Shown in pieces: positions 16,787 through 25,277 of a stretch of 64,000 bases of DNA. Both the position numbers and the translations under genes were made by a program. The stretch comes from CAVSUR01 sp963731285 (GTDB lineage: Bacteria > Actinomycetota > Actinomycetes > Streptosporangiales > Streptosporangiaceae). Where the stretch lies: the NCBI GenBank assembly GCA_963731285.1, contig CAVSUR010000011.1, forward strand, positions 248,001 through 312,000, written 5' to 3'. The notes beneath the pieces were generated by a model. The model had not been told where the DNA came from, searched no databases, and saw nothing but the letters and a program-made list of their open reading frames with translations. The stretch's first letter is position 1. The number at the start of each line of letters is the position of its first letter.

Positions 16787-17875
16787 TCAGCCGCCGCCAG
16801 GCCGGTCGGCGCCGACCTGGACGGACGGGCGGGCGGCACTGGGCTCCTGCGCCGGGCGCTGCTCGGTGGCCTCGCCGAACCTGGCCAGTGCCACCGCGCA
16901 CGCCACCGCGAGGATGAACCCGGCGATCGCGACGCCGGTGAGGCCGCGCCTGGTCTGGTCGCCGAGCAGCACCACGCCGACCACCGCCGGCGGCATCGTC
17001 TCGGCGAGCACCACCGCCGCCGTCGCGACCGTCACGCTGCCGCCCTCGAGCGCGGACGCGTAGAGCATGAACGAGACGATCCCGGCCGCCGCCAGCGTGT
17101 AGGCGGCCGGGTCGCGCACCAGCTGGTGGAAGTCGAAGCCCGGCAGGATCCTGGCCGCCACGGCCAGTACCGCGTAGCCGAGGCCGGCCACCGCGCCCAG
17201 CACCGGGGTGCGGGCCGGGCTGGGCAGCCGGGCGGCGGCCAGGCCGGCCACCGCGACGGCCGCGACCGTCACGATCAGCGCCAGCTGGAAGGCGCCGTCC
17301 ACCCGCGCTGCCCCCTGGGCACCGGCCGAGGAGCCCAGCAGCCCGACCCCGATGATGACCCCGGTGACCGCGAGCCACTCCCGCACGGTCAGCCGCATGT
17401 GCATGAGCCAGGCCGCGAACACCGCGGTCACGGCCAGGTTGGCCGCGATTATGGCCTGCACCGCGAACAACGGCAGCCGGGACAGCGCGACCAGCTGGGC
17501 CAGGAAGCCGATCAGGTCGATGACGATGCTGACCAGGAACAGCCACTGGCCCAGCATCCGGACGACCAGGCCGGGGTCGACGCCGGCGAGGGGGCCGTGC
17601 CCGTCCGCGTGGCCGCCCGCATGGCCGTCCGCCTGGCCGCTGGAATGCTCGCCGTTCTGGCCGCTGGCATGCTCGCCAGCCTGAGCGCTGGCGTCCCCGT
17701 CGCGGCTGTCGGCGTTCGCGCTGACGGGCGTGCGGGATTCCCCGCCAGCATGGTGGTCCGCGGGCCCGGCGCTGACGGTCCGGCGGCTGGCCGCGCGGAC
17801 CGCTATGGCCTGCATGACGGCAGCCACGCCATAGCACAGCGCCGACACCAGCGCGGCGACCAGACTCGCCAGCAT
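16787..17875 (-). CDS. EamA/DMT-like integral membrane transporter with a His-rich loop
   Basis: A 362-aa multi-span membrane protein of about nine to ten predicted helices (LASLVAALVSALCYGVAAVM; FLVSIVIDLIGFLAQLVAL; LAVTGVIIGVGLLG; TPVLGAVAGLGYAVLAVAA; VAIAGFILAVACAVALA), consistent with the drug/metabolite transporter superfamily. A hydrophilic loop after helix 1 contains imperfect four-residue repeats rich in His, Gly, Asp and Gln (around GEHSSGQADGHAGGHADG), which could bind metal ions. ATG 17875 was chosen for the AAGG 8 nt upstream; an upstream ATG at 17965 lacks a site. Substrate unknown. Confidence 0.8.
   Translation of the reverse strand: MLASLVAALVSALCYGVAAVMQAIAVRAASRRTVSAGPADHHAGGESRTPVSANADSRDGDASAQAGEHASGQNGEHSSGQADGHAGGHADGHGPLAGVDPGLVVRMLGQWLFLVSIVIDLIGFLAQLVALSRLPLFAVQAIIAANLAVTAVFAAWLMHMRLTVREWLAVTGVIIGVGLLGSSAGAQGAARVDGAFQLALIVTVAAVAVAGLAAARLPSPARTPVLGAVAGLGYAVLAVAARILPGFDFHQLVRDPAAYTLAAAGIVSFMLYASALEGGSVTVATAAVVLAETMPPAVVGVVLLGDQTRRGLTGVAIAGFILAVACAVALARFGEATEQRPAQEPSAARPSVQVGADRPGGG
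17594..17677. repeat. Imperfect 12-bp repeats encoding the His-rich loop
   Basis: About seven imperfect 12-bp units built on TGGCCGxCxGCx / TGCTCGCCx encode the xGHx/xGQx tetrapeptides of the transporter loop. The unit is a multiple of three, so copy-number change would not break the frame. Confidence 0.6.
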
Positions 17876-17977
17876 GATTCCGACCTTACGCTTCCGTGCC
17901 GACAGCCGTTGCTGCGCGGGCCGCGGGCGGCCGGCACCCAGGCCGGCGCTGGCCGCGTCAGCCACCGAGCTTCATGA

Positions 17978-18649
17978 TCACGCGGGCTCAGCCGTATCTG
18001 CGGGCGATCCTCCGCGATCAGGCAGCAGCGCAGGCCGGACAGGATCCCGCGATCCCAGCCGGGCCAGGATGTCCTTGCGAGCCTGCTCGGCGCCGGTGAA
18101 GTGAACGGCCCTGATGCCAAGGCCGGCGGCGGCGGCGACGTTACCGGGCCGGTCGTCGAGGAAGATCACCTCGTCCGGGCGGGCGCCGAGCCGGTCCAGG
18201 GTCAGGTGGTAGCAGCGCGGGTCCGGCTTGGCCGCGCCAAGGTGGCAGCTGAACAGCAGATGCTCGAAGCACCGCAGCACCGGCAGGGCAGCGATGGCCG
18301 CGGCGACCTCGACCGGGGCGTTGGACAGCAGGGCGAGCCGCAGGGACGCGCCGGCCAGTTCCCCGATCAGCGTGACGGTGCCGGGCGCCAGGTGCAGCCA
18401 GGACTGGCTGTCCAGCCGGATGAGCTCGCCAAGCGCCGCGTCGCTGTAGCGGACGCCGAGGGCCGCGCCGATCTCCGACCAGTAGCTGCGAGCGTCCAGC
18501 TCACTCAGGTCGTAGGCATGCCGTCGCCGCCAGTACGGCTCCTGCAGGCCGGCCGCGGATCCTGCGGCTGCTGCCGCCAGCGCCGCCAGGTCAGGCTCCG
18601 GCTGCGGCTCGGAGATAACGCAGCCGTAGTCGAACAGCACCCAGGTCAT
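17978..18649 (-). CDS. HAD-superfamily (HAD-IA) hydrolase
   Basis: A 223-aa haloacid-dehalogenase-fold hydrolase, probably a phosphatase. Motif I is VLFDYGCVI (nucleophile Asp7, with the second acidic position replaced by Gly, as in the DxGGV subgroup). Motif II is LALLSNAP, the motif-II/III Lys is in AAKPDPRCY, and motif III/IV is VIFLDDRPGNV. A helical cap lies between motifs I and II. ATG 18649 is preceded by GAGAGGA. The 3' end of the lipoprotein frame overlaps its first codons. Substrate unknown. Confidence 0.88.
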   Translation of the reverse strand: MTWVLFDYGCVISEPQPEPDLAALAAAAAGSAAGLQEPYWRRRHAYDLSELDARSYWSEIGAALGVRYSDAALGELIRLDSQSWLHLAPGTVTLIGELAGASLRLALLSNAPVEVAAAIAALPVLRCFEHLLFSCHLGAAKPDPRCYHLTLDRLGARPDEVIFLDDRPGNVAAAAGLGIRAVHFTGAEQARKDILARLGSRDPVRPALLPDRGGSPADTAEPA

Positions 18650-19280
18650 CGCGGTCCTCTCGGCCAGGGAAGGCCAGGCTAGCGGGCTTGCCGGACGGCG
18701 GGCCGGAGCGGCGCGAGTACCCGGCCGGGTCTACGACGATACCGGGGTGACGGGAGCCGACCGGCTGGACGTGATCCGCGGCCCGGACCAGGGCCTGCCA
18801 GAACGGCGAGGCCAGCAGGACCCGGCGGACCGGCCGCAGGCCGGTGACGGTCCCGCATCCGGTCGGGGTGACCCGCACTCCCGGCCGCTGCCGCAGGGCC
18901 GCCCAGAACCGCAGCATGAACTGGCCAGGCAGCTCCATCGGGCAGTTCACCAGGCCCCTGGGCATCCGCGGCAGGGCGCACAGGGCGCGGGCCAGGCTGC
19001 GCGCGGGGTCGCCGGACGCCTCGGTCACGAACCTCGCCGGCAGCGGCCGCAGCGGCCGGATCTGCTGGGCGAGCGAATTGCTCGCGATGATGACCTTGGT
19101 GACTGCGTCCGGGTCCGCGCACAGCACCCGGCCGGCCGGGATGGCCGCCGTGGACGGCCGGGCGGCAGGGGCCGGGGACGAGGATCGCGTGATCCCGGAA
19201 TGACCGGCTGAGCCGCCCGGCGGGGGCGCGCTCCCGCACGCGGCCACCGCAACCGGGCCGAGCAGCAGCAGTGTCCCCAT
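18591..19280 (-). CDS. Predicted lipoprotein, function unknown
   Basis: I do not recognise this family. The N-terminus is a short hydrophobic signal ending in a lipobox (PVAVAAC), then a Ser/Ala/Pro-rich linker. A globular region follows, with CADPDAVTKVIIASNSL, ALCALPRMPRGLVNCP and GCGTVTGLRPVRRVL; the three cysteines may form disulfides. Codon choice is normal for the window. The frame ends inside the HAD gene (58-bp overlap). In another frame a stop at 18679 would end the protein as RVLAPLRPAVRQAR without overlap, so a frameshift near 18735 is possible and the true end is uncertain. Confidence 0.65.
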   Translation of the reverse strand: MGTLLLLGPVAVAACGSAPPPGGSAGHSGITRSSSPAPAARPSTAAIPAGRVLCADPDAVTKVIIASNSLAQQIRPLRPLPARFVTEASGDPARSLARALCALPRMPRGLVNCPMELPGQFMLRFWAALRQRPGVRVTPTGCGTVTGLRPVRRVLLASPFWQALVRAADHVQPVGSRHPGIVVDPAGYSRRSGPPSGKPASLAFPGREDRDDLGAVRLRLRYLRAAAGA

Positions 19281-19430
19281 CCGCCAGCGCAGCCGGGCGC
19301 GGCGGACGGCGGGATGCCGCTCAATGTCGCCGCGCCGGGCGCATCGCCAGATGCGCGACCATCCGCGTGCCGCAGCCGGCCTGGCCTGCGCGCTAACCCT
19401 TGGACGGCTGGACGGCTGTCCCCGGTTCCC

Positions 19431-21566
19431 TCAGACTCCCGCGGCCTGCATGCCGCGCAGCTCGTGCTTGAGCTCCTTAATCTCATCCCGGTACCGGGCG
19501 GCGATCTCGAATTGCAGCTCGGCCGCGGCGGTATGCATCTGCTCGGTGAGCTCGCCGATCAGCGCGATCAGGTCGTCCCGGGCCGGGCCGCCCGCGGCGA
19601 TCTCCTGCTCGGCCTGGCGCGAGCCCGCGCCCGCCGCCGCGGCCCGGGCCCGGGATGAGACGCCGGGTACCGGGGCCTTGCCGCGGCTTTGCTGGCGGCC
19701 GGATCCGCCGAGCAGCTTCTCGGTGTCGGCGTCCTCGCGGGCCAGCTGGTCGAGGATGTCGGCGATCCGCTTGCGCAGCGGCTGCGGGTCGATCCCGTGC
19801 TCGCGGTTAAAGGAAATCTGCCGGTCCCGGCGCCGGTTGGTCTCGTCGAGGGCGCGCTGCATGGATGGCGTGACCCGGTCAGCGTACATGTGCACCTGAC
19901 CGGAGACGTTCCGCGCGGCCCGGCCGATGGTCTGGATCAGCGACGTGCCCGAGCGCAGGAAGCCCTCCTTATCCGCGTCCAGGATCGCCACCAGCGAGAC
20001 CTCGGGCAGGTCCAGGCCCTCCCGCAGCAGGTTGATGCCGACGAGCACGTCGTACTCGCCGACCCGCAGCTCCCGCAGCAGCTCGACCCGGCGCAGCGTG
20101 TCCACCTCGCTGTGCAGGTACCGGGCCCGGATGCCCAGCTCAAGCAGGTAGTCGGTCAGGTCCTCGGCCATCTTCTTGGTCAGCGTGGTGACCAGGACCC
20201 GCTCGCTGCGCTCGGCCCGCTCCCTGATCTGGTGCACCAGGTCGTCGATCTGGCCCTTGGTCGGCTTGATGACGACCTCGGGGTCCACCAGCCCGGTCGG
20301 CCTGATCACCTGCTCGACCACGTCGCCGCCGGTCCGCTGCAGCTCGTACGGTCCCGGGGTAGCCGACAGGTACAGCGTCTGGCCGATCCGCTCGCCGAAC
20401 TCGTCCCAGGTCAGCGGCCGGTTGTCGATGGCACTGGGCAGCCGGAAGCCGTGCTCGACCAGGACCCGCTTGCGGGACACGTCGCCCTCGTACATGGCGC
20501 CGATCTGCGGCACGGTGTTATGCGACTCGTCGACGACCAGCAGGAAATCCTCGGGGAAGTAGTCCAGCAGGGTGTTGGGCGGGCTGCCCGGCTCGCGCCC
20601 GTCGATGTGCCGGGAGTAGTTCTCGATGCCCGAGCAGCTGCCCACCTGGCGCATCATCTCGATGTCGTAGGTGGTGCGCATCCGCAGCCGCTGAGCCTCC
20701 AGCAGCTTGCCGCCCCGCTCCAGCTCGGCCAGCCGCCCGGCCAGCTCGGCCTCGATGCCGGCGATGGCGCGCTCCATCCGCTCCGGGCCCGCCACGTAGT
20801 GGGTCGCGGGGAAGATGTACAGCTCGTCGTCCTCGCTGATCACCTCGCCGGTCAGCGGGTGCAGCGTCATCAGCCGCTCCACCTCGTCGCCGAACATCTC
20901 GATCCGGACGGCCAGCTCCTCGTAGACCGGGATGACCTCGATGGTGTCACCCCGCACCCGGAACGTGCCCCGGGTGAAGGACAGGTCGTTGCGGGCGTAC
21001 TGCATGCCGACGAGCTTGCGCAGCAGCGCGTCCCGGTCGATCGTGCCGCCGATGCGGAGCTTCACCATCCGGTCGACGTATTCCTGCGGGGTGCCGAGGC
21101 CGTAGATGCATGACACCGACGCGACCACGATGGTGTCCCGGCGGGTGAGCAGCGAGTTGGTCGCCGAGTGCCGCAGCCGGTCGACCTCGTCGTTGATCGA
21201 GGAGTCCTTCTCGATGTAGGTGTCGGTCTGCGGAACGTACGCCTCAGGCTGGTAGTAGTCGTAGTAGGAGACGAAGTACTCGACGGCGTTGCGCGGCAGC
21301 ATCTCGCGCAGCTCGTTGGCGAACTGCGCGGCCAGCGTCTTGTTCGGCAGCATCACCAGGGTCGGCCGCTGCAGCTGCTCGGCCAGCCAGGCCACGGTCG
21401 CCGTTTTCCCGGTCCCGGTGGCACCGAGCAGGACCGTGTCCTTCTCGCCGGCGGAGATCCGCTTATGCATCGCCGCGATCGCGGCCGGCTGGTCGCCCGA
21501 CGGGACCATGTCGGTGACGACCTCGAACGGCGCGACCCGGCGCTGCAAGTCGGTCACCGGGCGCAT
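19431..21566 (-). CDS. uvrB: Excinuclease ABC subunit B
   Basis: The 711-aa damage-verification helicase of nucleotide excision repair. Visible features are Walker A GATGTGKT (48-55), the tyrosine-rich β-hairpin YFVSYYDYYQPEAYVPQTDT, motif II LLVVDESHN, the C-terminal helicase motif QTIGRAARN, and the UvrC-binding UVR domain at the end (ELQFEIAARYRDEIKELKHE). ATG 21566 has AGGAGA 7 nt upstream; the longer frame to 21659 lies inside coaE. It begins 13 bp after the coaE stop, giving a coaE-uvrB operon as in other actinobacteria. Confidence 0.97.
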   Translation of the reverse strand: MRPVTDLQRRVAPFEVVTDMVPSGDQPAAIAAMHKRISAGEKDTVLLGATGTGKTATVAWLAEQLQRPTLVMLPNKTLAAQFANELREMLPRNAVEYFVSYYDYYQPEAYVPQTDTYIEKDSSINDEVDRLRHSATNSLLTRRDTIVVASVSCIYGLGTPQEYVDRMVKLRIGGTIDRDALLRKLVGMQYARNDLSFTRGTFRVRGDTIEVIPVYEELAVRIEMFGDEVERLMTLHPLTGEVISEDDELYIFPATHYVAGPERMERAIAGIEAELAGRLAELERGGKLLEAQRLRMRTTYDIEMMRQVGSCSGIENYSRHIDGREPGSPPNTLLDYFPEDFLLVVDESHNTVPQIGAMYEGDVSRKRVLVEHGFRLPSAIDNRPLTWDEFGERIGQTLYLSATPGPYELQRTGGDVVEQVIRPTGLVDPEVVIKPTKGQIDDLVHQIRERAERSERVLVTTLTKKMAEDLTDYLLELGIRARYLHSEVDTLRRVELLRELRVGEYDVLVGINLLREGLDLPEVSLVAILDADKEGFLRSGTSLIQTIGRAARNVSGQVHMYADRVTPSMQRALDETNRRRDRQISFNREHGIDPQPLRKRIADILDQLAREDADTEKLLGGSGRQQSRGKAPVPGVSSRARAAAAGAGSRQAEQEIAAGGPARDDLIALIGELTEQMHTAAAELQFEIAARYRDEIKELKHELRGMQAAGV

Positions 21567-21579
21567 GGATTCTCCTGGC

Positions 21580-22290
21580 TCATTGCTCCACTGTAGGCCG
21601 GGCGCCTGACAGCGCGGTCCGCTCCGGCCGGGACCTCGCCCTCGTGCTCGGGGCCGCACGGTCCGCTCTTGGTCCGCGCCTCAGCCGTCCCGGCCGTGCC
21701 GCCCGGCGCTGCAGTTCCGGCCACAGCTCGCCGACCTGGCGGTCCAGCTCGGTCAGCGATCCGGAGTTGTCGATCACGATGTCGGCGATGGCCAGCCGCT
21801 GTTCCCGGGTGGCCTGCGCGGTCATCCGGGCCTGGGCCTGCTCGCGGGTCATGCCCCGGTTGCTGACCAGCCGCCCGGTCTGCACGCTCGGCGGGGCGTC
21901 GACCACCACCACCAGGTCATAGCCGGCTGCCAGATCGTTCTCGGCGATCAGCGGGACGTCATGCACCACGATCGCGGCACGCCCGGCGGCCCGTTCCAGC
22001 TGGCCTGTCCGCTCCGCCACCCGCGGATGGATGATCGCGTTCAGCTTGCCGCGCAGGACAGGGTCGGCGAAAACGATGTCGCCGAGCCGGGACCGGTCCA
22101 GGGTGCCGTCGGGCAGCAGCACGCCGGAGCCGAACAGGTCCGTCACCTCGGCCAGGCCGGTGCTGCCCGGCGCGACCGCCTCCCTGGCCAGCGCGTCGGC
22201 GTCAATGATGATCGCGCCACGGGCGCCGAGCCGCCGGGACACCTCGCTCTTCCCGGCACCGATTCCGCCGGTCAGGCCGATGCGCAGCAC
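21580..22290 (-). CDS. coaE: Dephospho-CoA kinase
   Basis: Last enzyme of CoA biosynthesis. GTG 22290 puts the P-loop at the very N-terminus (VLRIGLTGGIGAGKSEVSRR), as expected. Then come IIIDADALAREAV, the LDRSRLGDIVFADP segment and IVVHDVPLIAEN. A C-terminal extension (after about residue 205) is Arg/Ala-rich and poorly conserved, unlike mycobacterial CoaE, which carries a GrpB-like domain. GGGG lies 4 nt before the start; longer upstream ATGs would add a non-conserved leader. Confidence 0.95.
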   Translation of the reverse strand: MLRIGLTGGIGAGKSEVSRRLGARGAIIIDADALAREAVAPGSTGLAEVTDLFGSGVLLPDGTLDRSRLGDIVFADPVLRGKLNAIIHPRVAERTGQLERAAGRAAIVVHDVPLIAENDLAAGYDLVVVVDAPPSVQTGRLVSNRGMTREQAQARMTAQATREQRLAIADIVIDNSGSLTELDRQVGELWPELQRRAARPGRLRRGPRADRAAPSTRARSRPERTALSGARPTVEQ

Positions 22291-22375
22291 AGCACCCCAC
22301 AGTATCGCCAGCCGCCGCCAGTTCTGCGCCGCGGCGCGGGCACGCCGCGCGAGGACTCGGCCCGGCCAGGCTGGC

Positions 22376-23605
22376 TCAGCTGCCGGAAGGCAGGTCAGTG
22401 CTGGCCCCGCGCAGCCAGAACGAGACATGCGCGGGTTCCAGGGCCCCGCAGGCGACGGCGAGCAGGTCGCTGCGGATCTCATCCAGGTCGGCGGCGTCCC
22501 GCATGCGGGCGGCGAACTCCGCTATCGTCGCCTCGGCATCGTAGCGGGCTCGGTTGAACCGCTTGTCCACCGCTCGCTGCACGCGATGGCGCACCGGGTT
22601 GAACAGCATGACGGCAGCCAGCGTCGCCGCCGCCACGACAGCAGGTGACCGCCCTGGCACGACGGCGTGCGCCAGGGTGACCAGTGCCGCGTACCCGCCG
22701 AGCAGCAGGCCGGTGATGATGGCGTACCCCAGCGTCCTGGAGATCACCCGGTCGATCTCGTACAGCCGGTACCGCAGGATGCCCACCCCGATGCTGACCG
22801 GCAGCGCGACGAAGCCGAGGCTCAGCACGTCGTTCAGCACCGCCCAGATCCCGGCTGCCGCCGTCGCGCCCGGCACGCTGAGCCCGGCGCAGACGATGCA
22901 GACGGCGGCTCCGAACATCAGCCACTTCAGCTGCTGGCGCCGCAGCCCGGCCGAGCGCCGCCAGCTCACCAGCTGACGGCCGGCGAAACTGAGCCCGAGC
23001 GCCAGCAGCACGACGAGGATGACGTCCTGGGCGACGGCGAACCGGCCCGCCGGGTAGTCGACGACGGTCAGCCCGCCGTAGGCGTCGACCCGGACCCGCT
23101 GACCGCTGATCGCGTCGGCGGCCACCCCAGTCAGCAGCGCCAGATAGCCGCCGCTGAGCAGGCAGTAGGCCCATACCGCCCGGCGCCACCGCGGCGACGG
23201 CAGGTGGCCATCGGGGAAAAGCAGGATCAGCAGCAAAAATAGCGCGAGGGCCGGTGACCACAGCTGGTAGAGCACCAGCCCGACCGAGCCGAACGGGAGC
23301 TGCCGCCCGGACTTGTACACCAGCAGTGAGTAGGCCCCGGCGCCGGTGCTCAGCAGGATCGCCGCCGCGATCGACAGCAGCAGCCAGCCGTTGGGGTTGC
23401 GCGGCTGGCGCCGGGCCACCAGCAGGCCGACAGCGGCGGCAGGCACCGCGATCATGATCGGCTGCAGCGGGTACCCCGGCCGCCGGGCGAGCACGGACAG
23501 CGCCACCAGCGCGGCCACCAGCAGCAGCAGCAGGCCACAGCCGGCCAGCGCCGCGGCCGGCGGCCAGCGCCGCCGCCAGCCGGCCGGGCCTGTGGTCGTG
23601 CTCAC
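22376..23605 (-). CDS. Polytopic membrane sensor-like protein lacking a kinase domain
   Basis: A 409-aa protein with about nine hydrophobic segments (GCGLLLLLVAALVALSVLA; WLLLSIAAAILLSTGAGAYS; ALALFLLLILLFPDGHLPSP; ILVVLLALGLSF). It has the signature YRLYEIDRVISRTLGYAIIT found in membrane-sensor regions of actinobacterial histidine kinases and related regulators. After the last helix comes a cytosolic helix (VQRAVDKRFNRARYDAEATI), but the protein ends without DHp or HATPase domains. It starts 5 bp after the upstream unknown gene, at the end of the SpoIIE-HATPase-STAS cluster, so it may be an input or effector of that relay (inference). Confidence 0.75.
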   Translation of the reverse strand: MSTTTGPAGWRRRWPPAAALAGCGLLLLLVAALVALSVLARRPGYPLQPIMIAVPAAAVGLLVARRQPRNPNGWLLLSIAAAILLSTGAGAYSLLVYKSGRQLPFGSVGLVLYQLWSPALALFLLLILLFPDGHLPSPRWRRAVWAYCLLSGGYLALLTGVAADAISGQRVRVDAYGGLTVVDYPAGRFAVAQDVILVVLLALGLSFAGRQLVSWRRSAGLRRQQLKWLMFGAAVCIVCAGLSVPGATAAAGIWAVLNDVLSLGFVALPVSIGVGILRYRLYEIDRVISRTLGYAIITGLLLGGYAALVTLAHAVVPGRSPAVVAAATLAAVMLFNPVRHRVQRAVDKRFNRARYDAEATIAEFAARMRDAADLDEIRSDLLAVACGALEPAHVSFWLRGASTDLPSGS

Positions 23606-23610
23606 CGGCG

Positions 23611-24425
23611 TCAGCCGCCGCCCGGCCGGCGCCGCACGAGCGCGGCGAACGGCGCGGCCGCGGCATGCATCACAGTGCGGATCATGGCGTTATGCCAGAG
23701 CGCGCCGGCATTGCGCCACTGCCGTCTGGTATCGATGCACACGCTGCGCATCTGCACCGGCGCAGCGGGCGCGCTCAGCCGCCGCCGCAGCGCGTTGAGG
23801 GTCTGGACCCAGAACCAGTCCTCCCTGCGGTGGCCGCCCAGGCTCATGCCCAGCTCGTACAGCGGGTCATTGGCCCGCATCAGCACCTCGACCCGGACGA
23901 TGGTGGTGGCCGGCCGTCCGGCGCCCCCCGGCGCGGGCTCAGCACGCCGGGCTGAGAACGTGATCCAGCCAGCGAACATATGCCCTTGCGGGGTCATCAG
24001 CGTGAACGACTCCTCGTCCGCGTACAGCACGAACACCCCGGTGGACAGACGTACCCCGCCGCCGATGCTGACATCCAGCAGCGCGACGTCGCCCGGCATG
24101 AGCCCGGTCAGCGGCGCCCTGAACCGGCTGCCGTGCGGCCAGAACTCGCCGAAGTGCTCCTTCCATGTCGCTATGGCCTCCTTCGGCGAGATACCGGGGC
24201 CGAGTTCCATCTGGTAAGTCTTCCGCCACATTCTCCCGAAGCCCTGAATCGGTCCGGTGAGGCGGCGGCCGGCCACATTGGCGCCGGCTGAGGAGCCGCC
24301 GCGCACGCTCAGCCGGTCGATCTTGGCCGCCCAGCTAGCGGCGTTTCTCGGCAGCGCTCTGGCCCGCTTAGCCGCCGCGCCGGCGGCCCGGCCGGTTCGG
24401 CGTCGCTTCCGGCTCGCTCGGTCAT
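23611..24425 (-). CDS. Unknown soluble protein downstream of the STAS gene (probable N-terminal frameshift)
   Basis: Family not recognised with confidence; the middle resembles SRPBCC/DUF1990-like proteins. Readable segments are MWRKTYQMELGPGISPKEAI, FGEFWPHGSRFRAPLTG, GGVRLSTGVFVLYADEESFT, MTPQGHMFAGWITFSA and LGGHRREDWFWVQTLNALRR. An ATG at 24425 has a perfect GAGGAGG 6-7 nt upstream, 12 bp after the STAS stop, but its frame (MTERAGSDAEPAGPPAR) is lost near 24366-24378 before joining the main frame. A frameshift is likely. The unbroken frame would start at 24495, inside the STAS gene. Co-transcribed with the partner-switching genes. Confidence 0.7.
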
Positions 24426-24436
24426 CACCAGCCTCC

Positions 24437-24793
24437 TCAGCCGCCGACCCCGGCGAGCGCCTCCTGCTCGCTGGCGTAGATCGTGATCGCCTCATCCAGC
24501 CGGGTTAGCTCGAAGATCTCCCGGTAATGGCCGCTCAGGCCGCAGGCGGCAAGCTCCCGGCGGCTCCGGTTGGCGCGCACCAGCAAGGTCACGAGCATGC
24601 CGATGCCGCCGCTGTTCATGTATGCGAGGCCGCCGAAGTTGAGCACCACCCGGGCGGCGCCATGCCGGGCGGCCTGCTCGTAGGCCGCCATCAGCGCGGG
24701 CTCGGACGCGGCCGTGACATCGCCGGTGATGTCGATTACCGCGATGCTGCCGCCGGGATGCCGCACGTCCATGCTGCCTGCTGGCTCACCCAT
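24437..24793 (-). CDS. STAS-domain anti-sigma factor antagonist (RsbV-like)
   Basis: A 118-aa STAS protein. The conserved phosphorylation site is Ser61 in AYMNSGGIGMLVTLL, preceded by IAVIDITGDVTAASEPALM and VVLNFGGLA. In partner switching, the unphosphorylated form binds the HATPase anti-sigma factor and frees a sigma factor. The kinase (HATPase) gene lies directly upstream with an 8-bp overlap and the SpoIIE phosphatase upstream of that, so all three components are co-expressed. No sigma factor gene is in the window. Confidence 0.92.
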   Translation of the reverse strand: MGEPAGSMDVRHPGGSIAVIDITGDVTAASEPALMAAYEQAARHGAARVVLNFGGLAYMNSGGIGMLVTLLVRANRSRRELAACGLSGHYREIFELTRLDEAITIYASEQEALAGVGG

Positions 24794-25277
24794 CTGATCC
24801 CCTCCCCGGGGTGCGCGGTGACCCGCCGGTCCGCATGGTCAGCCGGACTGCGTGCCGTTCTCCCTCGGTGGTCACGTCCACGGCATCGACCATGTGGCGG
24901 ATCAGGAACAGGCCCCAGCCGCCAGGGCGCTGCTCGCCGCTCAGCTTGCGGGCCAGGTCGGGAACCTCGGCGAGGCTCTCGGCGCGGCCGGCCTGGCGCA
25001 GGCCGCCGCGGTCGCTGATCGTAACAATGATCTCGGCGCCCGACTGGATGACCTCGATGTCGACGGCAAGCTCGGGGCGGCTGTCGTTGCCGTGCTCGAT
25101 CGCGTTCATCGTCGCCTCGGCCACTGCAGTCTTGAGCCTGTCCAGCCGGGCCGGCGGCAAGTCCAGGGCCGCCACGCTGTCGGCCACCCTGGCCAGCGCC
25201 AGGCGCTCGTTGCCTGGCACGCTGGGGATCGCGAACGACGCCAGCCGCCGCGGCGCGGAGCGTGCGACCGGGCTCAC
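24786..25277 (-). CDS. HATPase_c anti-sigma-like serine kinase (RsbW-like)
   Basis: A 163-aa GHKL-fold ATP-binding protein expected to phosphorylate the STAS partner and/or sequester a sigma factor. The N-box is AVAEATMNAIEHGN (Glu54, Asn58), G1 is VTISDRGGLR and G2 is RPGGWGLFLIRHMVD; the C-terminal strand is ERHAVRLTMR. GTG 25277 was chosen because it overlaps the true SpoIIE-gene stop as GTGA; longer starts would lie in the phosphatase gene. Overlaps the STAS gene by 8 bp. Confidence 0.92.
   Translation of the reverse strand: MSPVARSAPRRLASFAIPSVPGNERLALARVADSVAALDLPPARLDRLKTAVAEATMNAIEHGNDSRPELAVDIEVIQSGAEIIVTISDRGGLRQAGRAESLAEVPDLARKLSGEQRPGGWGLFLIRHMVDAVDVTTEGERHAVRLTMRTGGSPRTPGRGSDG

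Noticed and set aside
17594..17677. CRISPR-like array
   Set aside because: Repeats are 12 bp, contiguous, without spacers, and inside a coding frame.
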